Positions 1 through 7,901 of a stretch of 10,619 nucleotides of DNA are shown piece after piece. Position numbers and translations under genes: made by a program. The notes under the pieces are model-generated. The model ran no database searches and had not been told where the DNA came from. It saw nothing but the letters and a program-made list of their open reading frames with translations. The DNA lies in assembly GCF_001983105.1 (NCBI RefSeq), contig NZ_MOMC01000012.1:14877-25495 (forward strand), written 5' to 3'. Within the stretch, counting starts at the first letter, position 1. The number at the start of each line of letters is the position of its first letter. This stretch comes from Pseudofrankia asymbiotica. GTDB lineage: Bacteria; Actinomycetota; Actinomycetes; Frankiales; Frankiaceae.

Positions 1-308
1 CTGATCGTCAGCATGACGATTTTCGCGCTGGGCACCGCCTGCTTGATGACGCTGGTCGCGTCGATTCCCCCTCGGCGCGGCATCCGTACGTCCATCAGGA
101 CGATGTCCGGAGCCATCTCGCTGGCCATCGTCACCGCCTCGGTACCGTCAGCGGCCTCGCCGACGACCTCGATATCCGGCTCCTGCGCGAGCACCATCTC
201 CAGCCCGCGGCGAAACAGCGCATGATCGTCGACGATCAGCACCCGGATCGGGTTCTCCTCCGATGGCGCCCGCGGCGTCTCGGGCGAGCGCTGCTCGTCC
301 ACCGTCAT
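1..308 (-). CDS. Response regulator, NarL/LuxR type, N-terminal part (cut by window start)
   Basis: Reads from ATG at 308 towards position 1 and continues outside the window, giving about 102 residues. The visible part is a CheY-like receiver domain from about residue 21. The strand-1/acidic pocket reads VLIVDDHALFRRGLE (D27, D28), the phospho-acceptor is in IVLMDVRMPRRGG (D73), and the strand ending VMLTI leads to the conserved Thr of beta-4. The DDHALFRRGL and MDVRMP wording is typical of NarL/FixJ-family regulators, whose C-terminal LuxR helix-turn-helix would lie left of the window. It should act as a cytoplasmic, phosphorylation-controlled transcription factor. The start is supported by GGGAGG four bases upstream. 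No histidine kinase is visible next to it. From remembered Streptomyces gene order (regulator beside hpf and comF) it may correspond to the orphan regulator OrrA; that is an unverified inference. Confidence 0.9.
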   Translation of the reverse strand, partial: MTVDEQRSPETPRAPSEENPIRVLIVDDHALFRRGLEMVLAQEPDIEVVGEAADGTEAVTMASEMAPDIVLMDVRMPRRGGIDATSVIKQAVPSAKIVMLTI

Positions 309-312
309 CTGG

Positions 313-318
313 CCTCCC
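313..318 (-). promoter_or_regulatory. Ribosome binding site of the response regulator
   Basis: On the minus strand the sequence GGGAGG lies four bases before the ATG at 308. It fixes the start of the regulator upstream of the receiver domain and gives a 20-residue leader. Confidence 0.65.
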
Positions 319-662
319 TAAACCACTGCCCCGACATCGCGGGCGGCGGCGCGGCCGGACCCTGACGCGGACGCTGCCCGCCCACGCACCAGTCCGACGG
401 CCAGACCGGGCCGAACCCTCCCGTCGGCCCGCGGCGCCCCGCCACCCGACGCCGATGATCCCACGTCGGCGGGACTTTCCCGCACCGATCCACCTTCCCC
501 ACCGATCAGCCAACACCGGACAAGGCACCAATTTCCAGTTTCGGCCACATCCGGGGCCTGTAGGGGGATCGGCAGGGAGCGCTGTGATACGCGGTGGTCA
601 CCGGACTGGCGGGACTCCTGAGACCGGTGGGGACCTCCGTTTTCAGGGCGGCCAGACACGAA
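319..662. other. Non-coding region upstream of the response regulator
   Basis: This stretch holds no convincing gene. ORFs crossing it on both strands are Arg/Pro/Gly-rich with no recognisable motif. It should contain the promoter and leader of the leftward regulator gene. A minus-strand TTGGTG at about 530 followed 17 bases later by TGATCG is the nearest thing to a -35/-10 pair but is too weak to call. A 6-base inverted repeat (CACCGG at 599-604, CCGGTG at 624-629) is present with a 19-base loop. Confidence 0.5.
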
Positions 663-704
663 ACGGCCCTCTGGGAAGCCCGACAGGGCTTTCCAGAGGG
701 CCGT
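663..704 (-). terminator. Strong hairpin downstream of hpf, likely terminator
   Basis: Arms ACGGCCCTCTGGGAAGCC (663-680) and GGCTTTCCAGAGGGCCGT (687-704) are inverted repeats matching at 17 of 18 positions, with a 6-base loop CGACAG. In the leftward transcript the hairpin is followed by TTTCGTGT, a weak U-tract. It lies 49 bases past the hpf stop, where an intrinsic terminator would be expected, and would separate hpf from the response regulator. Confidence 0.75.
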
Positions 705-735
705 CGCGGTGGGCCGGCCTGGCCGGCCCACCGCG
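705..735 (-). terminator. Perfect 31-base palindrome between hpf and the next hairpin
   Basis: The arms CGCGGTGGGCCGGCC (705-719) and GGCCGGCCCACCGCG (721-735) are perfectly complementary around a single central T. It starts 17 bases after the hpf stop in the direction of transcription and directly abuts the second hairpin at 663-704. It could be the first half of a tandem terminator, an mRNA 3'-end stabiliser or a protein-binding palindrome. The structure is seen directly; the role is inferred. Confidence 0.6.
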
Positions 736-752
736 GGTGTGCGTGGGGCCTC

Positions 753-1625
753 CTACGACGTCGCTCCCATGGGCTCACGCTCCTCGTCCGAGGCCGCCGC
801 CGGGTCGTCCGGGTCGATCAGGTGGATGACGCCGTAGTCGTAGCCTCGCCGGCGGTACACGACACTCGCCCGCCCGGTCACCTGGTCCTGGAAGAGGTAG
901 AAGTCGTGACCGACGAGTTCCATGTTCGACAGCGCGTCGTCCAGTGTCATCGGCGCCGCCCGGTGCGTCTTGGTGCGCACGACCATGGGCGAGCGGTCCG
1001 GCTGCTCGTAACGGTCCACGTCGATGCCCTCGAGCTCGCGTTCGTGCTCACTGTCGGCGGGCCGGGCGCCGTTCGAGGTACCCGCGGATCGCTGGCCGGT
1101 GCCGGCCGTACCGCGCCTGCCCACGGCGGCCGCGACATCGGCCGGGGTGACCATGCCGCCGGAAGGTGCCGGTGTCTCGGGCGTAGCCGGGCCTTGACCA
1201 GGCGGGGCGGACGCCGCCCGGCGCCCGTTCTGCTCCGGCGCGGCGGGCTCCAGGTCCCCGTGGACCGTCGGCGGCGGCCCGACATAGGCGCGCCCGTGGC
1301 CCTGACCGTGGTTACCGTGCTGGTGGTCGGCGCGGCGCTCGGCCGCGCGGCGCAGCCGTTCGGCGAGCTTGTTCGTCGCCCCGTCCAGCGCGGAGTAGGG
1401 GTCGGCGGCGGCGGCCTCGGCGCGGATCACCGGACCACGGCTGTAAAGAGTGAGCTCGACCCGCTCGCGGACGTCCGACATGCGGGGGTTGCGCTCCCTG
1501 GACAGCTCGACGTCGACCCGGATGACCTTGCCGTCGTACCGTTCGAGCTTCGCGAGCTTGCTCTGGACGTGCGTACGGAACCGTTCTGGAACCGCCGTGT
1601 GCCGGCCCTTGACCACGATGTCCAC
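753..1625 (-). CDS. hpf: Long-form ribosome hibernation promoting factor (HPF/RaiA family)
   Basis: The 290-residue product binds the ribosome and, in the long form, promotes 100S dimers that store inactive ribosomes in stress or stationary phase. Residues 1-98 form the S30AE/RaiA domain (starts VDIVVKGRHTAVPERFRTHV; basic helix NKLAERLRRAAERR near 85-98). Residues 213-269 form the C-terminal dimerisation domain (SPMVVRTKTHRAAPMTLDDA, then ELVGHDFYLFQDQVTGRASV and YRRRGYDYGVIHL). The linker, about 100-212, is His/Gly/Pro/Ala-rich and unusually long; long HPFs are commonly nearer 190-230 residues in total. I chose GTG at 1625, not the ATG at 1721, because GGGAGG sits close upstream and family homology begins exactly there. 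It stands alone, with a structured leader upstream and two hairpins downstream. Confidence 0.95.
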   Translation of the reverse strand: MDIVVKGRHTAVPERFRTHVQSKLAKLERYDGKVIRVDVELSRERNPRMSDVRERVELTLYSRGPVIRAEAAAADPYSALDGATNKLAERLRRAAERRADHQHGNHGQGHGRAYVGPPPTVHGDLEPAAPEQNGRRAASAPPGQGPATPETPAPSGGMVTPADVAAAVGRRGTAGTGQRSAGTSNGARPADSEHERELEGIDVDRYEQPDRSPMVVRTKTHRAAPMTLDDALSNMELVGHDFYLFQDQVTGRASVVYRRRGYDYGVIHLIDPDDPAAASDEEREPMGATS

Positions 1626-1633
1626 GCGATCCA

Positions 1634-1639
1634 CCTCCC
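1634..1639 (-). promoter_or_regulatory. Ribosome binding site that sets the hpf start
   Basis: GGGAGG on the minus strand ends eight bases before the GTG at 1625. It decides against the upstream ATG at 1721, whose extra 32 residues show no HPF homology. Confidence 0.8.
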
Positions 1640-1654
1640 GTTCGCCAGCCGGGT

Positions 1655-1695
1655 GTCCCGTCCGCGATGCGGCGGCTTGGCGCCGCATCCGGGAC
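1655..1695 (-). promoter_or_regulatory. Stem-loop in the hpf leader
   Basis: A 9-base perfect stem (1666-1674 with 1681-1689, GATGCGGCG/CGCCGCATC) closes a 6-base loop. It is extended by a second 6-base stem (GTCCCG at 1655-1660 with CGGGAC at 1690-1695) after a 5-base one-sided bulge at 1661-1665. In the leftward transcript it ends about 15 bases before the Shine-Dalgarno sequence, so it may affect hpf translation or mRNA stability. It matches no riboswitch class I know. Confidence 0.45.
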
Positions 1696-1944
1696 GGAGC
1701 CCGGCGCTCCGGTGCTGGCACGGGCCCGAGCGGGCCCGACCGAACCGGATCTCGTCTTCGTCGTACTGGCTGTCCCCCATCTCAGGAAATAACGCGCGCC
1801 TGTCGCCATTTGTGTTCTGGATCGGTCCTGCCTGCCGGTCCACTCCCCTCGTGTGGTCTCGCCTGGTGTGGCGAATGTCGGCGCCCGCCCACCGGAGCGC
1901 GGGTGGTCGGACGACCCGCCCGTTCACCGGTAGGCCATCTAGTT
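1696..1944. other. Non-coding region between comF and hpf
   Basis: This region should carry the hpf promoter, but I cannot assign a convincing -10/-35 pair. It is less GC-rich than the flanking genes around 1785-1825. A short minus-strand reading frame starting at ATG 1779 (MGDSQYDEDEIRFG...) has no ribosome binding site and no recognisable family, so I did not call it a gene. Confidence 0.45.
1899..1919 (-). terminator. Small inverted repeat after comF, possible terminator
   Basis: GCGGGT (1899-1904) pairs with ACCCGC (1914-1919) around a 9-base loop. An overlapping alternative pairs GGTCG (1905-1909) with CGACC (1912-1916). It lies 26 bases past the comF stop and has no U-tract, so it is weak evidence for a terminator. 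Confidence 0.3.
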
Positions 1945-2766
1945 TCACCCATCCGGTACCCGCGTGGTGGGCAATCGGACACGTCGGCGTGCCGGTGTGC
2001 CGCCGGCCGCCGCGATGACGGCCGCCGCCAGCACCGGCACCCCGACCTGGCGAAGCGCCCGTACCGCCTCGGCGAGCGTGGCGCCCGTGGTCGCCACGTC
2101 GTCCACCACCACGACGTCGACCCCGCGGGCCGCCGCCACCCGGGCCGCCGCGGCCGGCCGCGCCGCGAACGCCCCGGCGACGTTCACGGCCCGCTCGCGC
2201 GCCCCGAGCCCAGCCTGGTCAGCCGTCCGGCGGACGGGGCGCAACAGCGGCGCGACCCACGTCGGCGTGCCGGCGCGGGTCGCCACCCGGGCAGCGGCCG
2301 CCGCCACCCTGCCGACATGGTCGAACCCTCGCTGGCGCAACGCCGCCCTGCTCGCCGGCACCGGTACGAGCAGGACCGTTGCGCCGCCCGGCCCGCCAAC
2401 CGGGCGCGTGACGGCGAGGGCCGCGCTGACCGCGCGGGCCAGGGCACCGCCGAGCGGACCGGTGAGATCCAGGCGGCCTCGCTCCTTGTACGCGATCACC
2501 AGTGAACCGGCCGGGCCCGCGTAGCGGGCGGCCGCGACGCAGGGCGGCGGGCCTCGCCGCCCCGGGGTGGCCGCACTACCCGGGGCGGCGAGAATCGGGG
2601 GACCGGCCAGCGCCACGTCGCAGGCCGTGCACACCGCGGCGCCGGCACGCCCGCAGCCGGCGCAGGCCCGCGGCAGCACCAGGTCGGCCAGGGTGCCGAG
2701 CGCCGTGCGCGCCGGCCCGCGAGTGGCCTGGTGCGCCCACTCGCCACGGCGCCGTGATCCGGTCAC
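1945..2766 (-). CDS. comF: ComF/GntX-family phosphoribosyltransferase-like protein
   Basis: The 273-residue product (from GTG 2766) has the ComF layout. A four-cysteine zinc-binding segment is at C35, C38, C46, C49 (LPRACAGCGRAGAAVCTACD). An AYKERGR segment follows near residue 92, then LRQRGFDHVGR near 143-153. The type I phosphoribosyltransferase PRPP loop VDVVVVDDVATTGATL is at 216-231. In naturally competent bacteria ComF handles incoming single-stranded DNA; in actinobacteria the role is unsettled and no competence machinery is visible here. The start is uncertain: the frame is open to an ATG at 2991, but that would overlap the divergent gene start at 2969 and fill its promoter region with sequence lacking family motifs. 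GTG 2766 has no clear Shine-Dalgarno. The next leftward gene, hpf, is about 320 bases away. Confidence 0.85.
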   Translation of the reverse strand: MTGSRRRGEWAHQATRGPARTALGTLADLVLPRACAGCGRAGAAVCTACDVALAGPPILAAPGSAATPGRRGPPPCVAAARYAGPAGSLVIAYKERGRLDLTGPLGGALARAVSAALAVTRPVGGPGGATVLLVPVPASRAALRQRGFDHVGRVAAAAARVATRAGTPTWVAPLLRPVRRTADQAGLGARERAVNVAGAFAARPAAAARVAAARGVDVVVVDDVATTGATLAEAVRALRQVGVPVLAAAVIAAAGGTPARRRVRLPTTRVPDG

Positions 2767-2817
2767 CCGCGCAGCATCGGGCAGCGACCTCGCCCACGCC
2801 AGCCCCGGCGCTTGCCC

Positions 2818-2826
2818 TGTGGACAA
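2818..2826 (-). promoter_or_regulatory. DnaA-box-like site
   Basis: The minus strand reads TTGTCCACA, the box I recall as preferred by Streptomyces-type DnaA. A related sequence GTGTCCACC lies on the plus strand at 2875-2883 (two mismatches), so the pair is in inverted orientation. Only one exact box is present, so this is not an origin; a regulatory role is possible and chance occurrence is also possible. Confidence 0.3.
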
Positions 2827-2957
2827 CGCGCGCCGGTGGCGATCTCCGGGCCGCCCGCCCGGGACGGGCACGGAGTGTCCACCGGCGTCGGCCGCCCGAC
2901 GGCGCCCGTACCGCTCCAGCCCGGCTCTGAAAGGATGAGCCCGATCATCCGGGACGA

Positions 2958-2963
2958 CGGGAG
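2958..2963 (+). promoter_or_regulatory. Ribosome binding site of the first membrane-operon gene
   Basis: CGGGAG ends five bases before the ATG at 2969 and supports that start for the leading gene of the operon. Confidence 0.6.
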
Positions 2964-2968
2964 CGCGC

Positions 2969-4321
2969 ATGGCCGTAGATGGGCCGGTCACCGGCCCGTA
3001 TCCGCCGCCGCCCCCGTACGGTCCCGGCCGGCCTGTGCCACCCCCTTACGGCCCCGGCCAGCCCCCGCTTGGCCCTTGGGGGCCTGGTCAGTGGGGGCCC
3101 GCTGTGCCGACCGGCCCGGCGCCGGGAGCAGGAGGATGGGGCCCGGCACCCGCACCCAGCCCGGGCGGGCAGGGACGGCAGGCTCCCGGGGCCTCGGCCG
3201 CCGGCTGGTCGGCTCCCGGTTCCGAGCTCGCGGGCGCCGGCGGCGCGGGCGGCGACGGCCACCGTGGCGCCTTCCGCCGGCCGGCTGGAAGACCGGTCGA
3301 CGCCGCGGCGAGCGTGGTCCCGTTGCGCCCGCTGAGCGTCAGCGAGATCCTCGACGGCGCGTTCGTGACGATGCGGACGAACCCGGGCGCCACGCTCGGG
3401 CTCACCCTGGTCACCGGAGCCGTGTTCGAGACCGTGGGCGCGATCGTGACGCTCGCCGCCCAGGACGCGTCGTTCGCCTTCTACGCGCTGCTGCAGGTCG
3501 TGCTGCGCGGGCTCGACTTCATGCTGGTGATCCTGCTGGCCGGAGTGCTCGCGGTCGTCGTCGCCGAGGCGAGCCTCGGCCCCGGGCCCGCCGGCAGGTC
3601 CCGGATCGGGCTCGGGGCGGCGGTCCGCCGGGCCGTGCCCCGGTTGCCGGGGCTGATGAGGCTGGCCCTGCTGCTCACCCTGCTGATGGTCCTCGGCCTG
3701 GTCACGCTCGGCGTGGTGTCGGTCTGGCTGGGGGTGTTGTTCTGCTTCGCGACCCCGGTGTACGCGCTGGAGGGCGGGACGGTCACGGGCGCGCTGCGCC
3801 GGTCGCGTTACCTGATCCGGGGCGCCTGGTGGCGGACCTTCGGCATCCTGCTGCTCGCTGGGGTCATCGCCGGAACGCTGGTGCTCGTCGTGAGCGTGCC
3901 GGTCGCCCTGTTCACGCCCACACCGTCGTCGCTCACCGAATCGTCCGGGCGTCCAAGCACCACCGGCCTCGTCGTCCAGGCCCTGGGGAGCCTTCTGATC
4001 GTCACGATCGTCACCCCGGTGCTCGCCGGTGTCATCGCGATCCTCTACATCGACCGGCGGATCCGCCGGGAGGCCCTCGACGTCACCCTCGCGCGGGCCG
4101 CGGCCACCGGCGCCACCGACGCCGTCGCCGCGGCGGCCCCCCCGCCCGGCGCGGGCTTCCCCACGGCCGGCTTCCCGGCCGCCGGCATCCCGGTTCCTGG
4201 TGCACCAGTTCCTGGTGTGCCGGTTCCTGGCGTACCGGTTCCCGGGTTCCCGCCGGCCGGAGCCCGACCACCGGCGCCGCCGGGCCATGGCGGCTGGCCG
4301 CCCCACGGCGGGTGGTCCTGA
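2969..4321 (+). CDS. Multi-pass membrane protein with GPDPase-type membrane domain
   Basis: This 450-residue protein has three parts. Residues 1-115 are Pro/Gly/Ala-rich with YGPG repeats and no membrane segment. Residues 117-362 are the membrane domain: it opens with RPLSVSEILDGAFVTMRTNP, has hydrophobic stretches near 141-163, 182-200, 230-258, 290-315 and 333-360, and contains ALEGGTVTGALRRSRYLIRG plus AWWRTFGILLLAG. These are hallmarks of the glycerophosphoryl diester phosphodiesterase membrane domain family. No phosphodiesterase catalytic domain is present, so an enzymatic role should not be assumed. Residues 363-450 are a Pro/Ala-rich tail with four PVPGx repeats. It is the first gene of a five-gene operon, with its TGA overlapping the next ATG by one base (TGATG). 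Its job is probably as a membrane anchor or channel-like component. Confidence 0.85.
   Translation: MAVDGPVTGPYPPPPPYGPGRPVPPPYGPGQPPLGPWGPGQWGPAVPTGPAPGAGGWGPAPAPSPGGQGRQAPGASAAGWSAPGSELAGAGGAGGDGHRGAFRRPAGRPVDAAASVVPLRPLSVSEILDGAFVTMRTNPGATLGLTLVTGAVFETVGAIVTLAAQDASFAFYALLQVVLRGLDFMLVILLAGVLAVVVAEASLGPGPAGRSRIGLGAAVRRAVPRLPGLMRLALLLTLLMVLGLVTLGVVSVWLGVLFCFATPVYALEGGTVTGALRRSRYLIRGAWWRTFGILLLAGVIAGTLVLVVSVPVALFTPTPSSLTESSGRPSTTGLVVQALGSLLIVTIVTPVLAGVIAILYIDRRIRREALDVTLARAAATGATDAVAAAAPPPGAGFPTAGFPAAGIPVPGAPVPGVPVPGVPVPGFPPAGARPPAPPGHGGWPPHGGWS
4190..4249 (+). repeat. Four tandem 15-base repeats coding PVPGx
   Basis: Units start at 4190, 4205, 4220 and 4235; the first is CCGGTTCCTGGTGCA and the others differ at a few bases. 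They are in frame and encode PVPGA, PVPGV, PVPGV, PVPGF near residues 408-427. The close DNA similarity suggests recent slippage or unit duplication. Confidence 0.85.
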
Positions 4322-5010
4322 TGGCGACGCTCGGTGGCGCGGTCACCCGGGAGGGCGCCCAGGACGAGGCACGCCGCGAGCTCTCCCGCGACATCTACGG
4401 CCGTCAGGACGGGCGCCACTCGCCGAACTGGCTGCACCGGGCCGTCGACTGGATCAACGACAAGCTGGGCCAGCTCTTCGGCTGGCTCGACCCCCACGTC
4501 AACCAGCGCGGCGGTGGGAACTACACCGGGCTGGGCATCTTCGCCGTGCTGCTGGTGCTGGTCGTGCTGGCGGTGGTGCTGCGGCTGTGGCTCGGCCCGG
4601 TCCGCCGCTCGGCCAGAGACCGCTCGCGGGACACCGACCTCGCGAGCGCGCTGTCCGCACGCGCGCTTCGCGCCGAGGCGGAGGGGCACGCGGCCGCCGG
4701 CCGCTACGCCGAGGCGGTGCGCTCCCGGCTGCGCGCCGTGGTGCGGATGCTGGAGGAGAAGGGTGTCCTCGACCCGAGGGCCAGCCGCACCGCCGGTGAG
4801 CTGGTCATGGAGATGACGGCGGTCACGACGACCGGTATCGACGAGCTACGCGTCGCCGTGGCCGAGTTCAGCGACATCTGGTACGGCGGCCGGCCGGCCA
4901 GCCCCGAGTCGTACCAGGCTGTCGCGCGGGCCGACGACGCGCTCGCGGACGTCCGCCGGCCGGCCCACGACAACCGTCCCTCCGGCCCCACCCACGCGGT
5001 GCCCGCGTGA
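4321..5010 (+). CDS. DUF4129 domain membrane protein
   Basis: The 229-residue protein has a cytoplasm- or surface-exposed N-terminus (1-68), one clear transmembrane helix (about 70-92, GIFAVLLVLVVLAVVLRLWL) and a C-terminal DUF4129 region. The latter shows EAEGHAAAGRYAEAVRSRLR (119-138), ML--KGVLDPRASRTAGEL (143-161) and FSDIWYGGRPAS (183-194). DUF4129 proteins are standard members of actinobacterial MoxR/DUF58 clusters; their biochemical activity is unknown. The helical DUF4129 region is usually thought of as a soluble binding module. The ATG overlaps the previous stop by one base, and the gene ends in a GTGA overlap with the next gene, so translation is probably coupled. The frame is open far upstream to 2812, but that part shadows the preceding gene. 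Confidence 0.9.
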   Translation: MATLGGAVTREGAQDEARRELSRDIYGRQDGRHSPNWLHRAVDWINDKLGQLFGWLDPHVNQRGGGNYTGLGIFAVLLVLVVLAVVLRLWLGPVRRSARDRSRDTDLASALSARALRAEAEGHAAAGRYAEAVRSRLRAVVRMLEEKGVLDPRASRTAGELVMEMTAVTTTGIDELRVAVAEFSDIWYGGRPASPESYQAVARADDALADVRRPAHDNRPSGPTHAVPA

Positions 5011-6478
5011 CCGCCCCGACCGCCCCCGCGCCGCCCCAGGCCCAGCCGGGCCAGCTGGGCGGGACGCCTGGCACGGGTGGGCCGGGCGGGCCTGGGCCGA
5101 CCGGCTCGACGTTCCAGCGGAGCGGGCCGCGCCCGGCCACGCGGCGACGGGTGACGATCGCGCTCGCTGTCCTCGGCGTGGTCGTCGTCGTCTACTCCCT
5201 GCTCGCCGTGGTGATCGGCGCCCCGTCGAACGGCAACAAGGACTCCCTCGACACCAGGTCGCCGGCGCCGGCCGGCACGATGGCGCTCGCCGAGATCCTG
5301 CGCCACCGCGGGGTCGACGTCACCGCCCGCGACGACGTGCTGGCGGCACTGGGCACCCCGGGAGACGCCGCCGACCTGACGATGGTCGTGATCAGACCTG
5401 GTCGGCTCGACAGCTACACCCTCGGCAACCTGCGCCAAGTCGCCGAGGACGGCGCCGACGTGGTGCTGGTGGGAGCCGACGGCGACGTGCTGTCCGCGCT
5501 GGACGTGCCCGTCGACACCGTCGGCGCGGTCACCCTGCCCGGCGCGAAGACCCCGGCCTGCGACCTCGCCGAGGCACGTACGGCGGGCCGCACGACGATC
5601 TCCGGCTCGGCCCACTACGACCGGCCCGTCGAGGCTCCAGGCCCGGCGGCGGCCAACCTCACGGCCACGTTCTGCTACGCGTCATCCGGGGGCGGCGCGC
5701 CGCTGGCCGTGGTGACGGCGCCGAACTGGGCCGGGCGGCTGGTGCTGCTCGGCGGGGCGGGTTTCCTCACCAACGCCGATCTCGACCGCGAGGGCAACGC
5801 CGCGCTCGCCCTCGGCCTGCTGGCCCGTCACTCCCACCTGGACTGGGTGATCCAGGAACAGGTTCTCACGGACCCGGCCGACCGCGGCGGCATCGGGGAC
5901 CTGCTGGGGCCCGCCTTCTGGCTGACCTGCCTGCAGATTCTCGTCGCGCTCGTCCTGTTGGCGCTCTGGCGCGGACGGCGGCTCGGCCCACCGGTGCCGG
6001 AACCGCTGCCCGTCGTCGTGCGTGCCTCCGAGACCACGGAGGGCCGCGGCCGGCTGTACGCGGCGGCCAGGGCGCGTGGCCTCGCCGCCGAGGCGTTGCG
6101 CGCGGGCCTGCGCGCCCGGCTCGCCGACCGGCTGGGCCTGCCACCGCACGGCGCGGCCGGCGCCGGTGGCACGGTGCGGGCCGGCGCCGTGGCGAAGGAG
6201 ATCGGCGGGCCGGACCCCGCGGCCCTCGTGGCCTCGGTCGCCGAGCGGACCGGTCGCCCGCCGATGAAGATCTGGGCGCTCCTGTACGGTTCGGGCTGGT
6301 CGCCCGCGCCCCAGGCCGCGCCGCCGGCCGCGGTCATGCGGGCGCCGGGGGCCTGGCCGGCTCCCAGCGCCGGCTGGCCCGTCGCGCCGGGCCCCCAGCA
6401 ACCAGAACCGCTGGACGACGCCGCGTTGCTTCGGCTCGCCAAGGCACTCGACAAGCTTGATCGGCAGGTGGGTGGAAG

Positions 6479-6482
<4 letters not shown>
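5007..6482 (+). CDS. DUF4350 domain membrane protein
   Basis: The 491-residue protein starts at a GTG inside a GTGA overlap with the DUF4129 gene. A Pro/Gly-rich N-terminus (1-45) precedes a transmembrane helix (about 48-70). The DUF4350 domain follows (about 85-180), beginning PAPAGTMALAEILRHRGVDV and containing DLTMVVIRPGRLDS and GADVVLVG, a GldG-like Rossmann-type pattern. Residues 181-295 continue the probable extracytoplasmic part. A second helix lies near 300-322 (FWLTCLQILVALVLLALW), followed by RGRRLGPPVPEPLPVVVRAS and a cytoplasmic helical region RGRLYAAARARGLAAEALRA typical of the family. The tail (about 430-470) is Pro/Ala-rich. Function is unknown; it probably forms a membrane complex with its neighbours. 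The stop overlaps the MoxR start as GTGA. Confidence 0.9.
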
Positions 6483-7894
<1,412 letters not shown>

Positions 7895-7901
7895 GCAGCG
7901 G

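Larger units (their letters stand above)
2767..2968. promoter_or_regulatory. Divergent intergenic region between comF and the membrane operon
   Basis: With comF starting at 2766, these 202 bases must hold promoters for both directions. They contain a 9-base inverted repeat (CGCCGGTGG at 2831-2839, CCACCGGCG at 2879-2887) and two DnaA-box-like sequences, listed separately. No consensus -10/-35 pair is clear. If comF starts further upstream, part of this is coding. Confidence 0.5.

Noticed and set aside
1626..1721. 32-residue N-terminal extension of HPF from ATG 1721
   Set aside because: The good ribosome binding site at 1634-1639 lies inside it, and HPF homology begins at GTG 1625.
1942..1980. 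SigB-type promoter for hpf (GGGTAC on the minus strand near 1960)
   Set aside because: No matching -35 at the right distance was found, and it lies inside the end of comF, over 300 bases from hpf.
594..2018. 474-codon open frame on the plus strand
   Set aside because: It is antisense to hpf and its leader; it reads through both hairpins and has no domain.
2818..2883. Replication origin suggested by DnaA-like boxes
   Set aside because: There is one exact and one imperfect box only, no AT-rich unwinding region, and no dnaA or dnaN nearby.
2767..2991. 75-residue N-terminal extension of ComF from ATG 2991
   Set aside because: It would overlap the divergent gene start at 2969, shows no family homology before the cysteine motif, and leaves no promoter space. 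It is not fully excluded because GTG 2766 lacks a clear ribosome binding site.
2945..4306. 453-codon minus-strand frame
   Set aside because: It is antisense to the first membrane gene and composed of Arg, Gly, Asp, His and Gln-rich low complexity.
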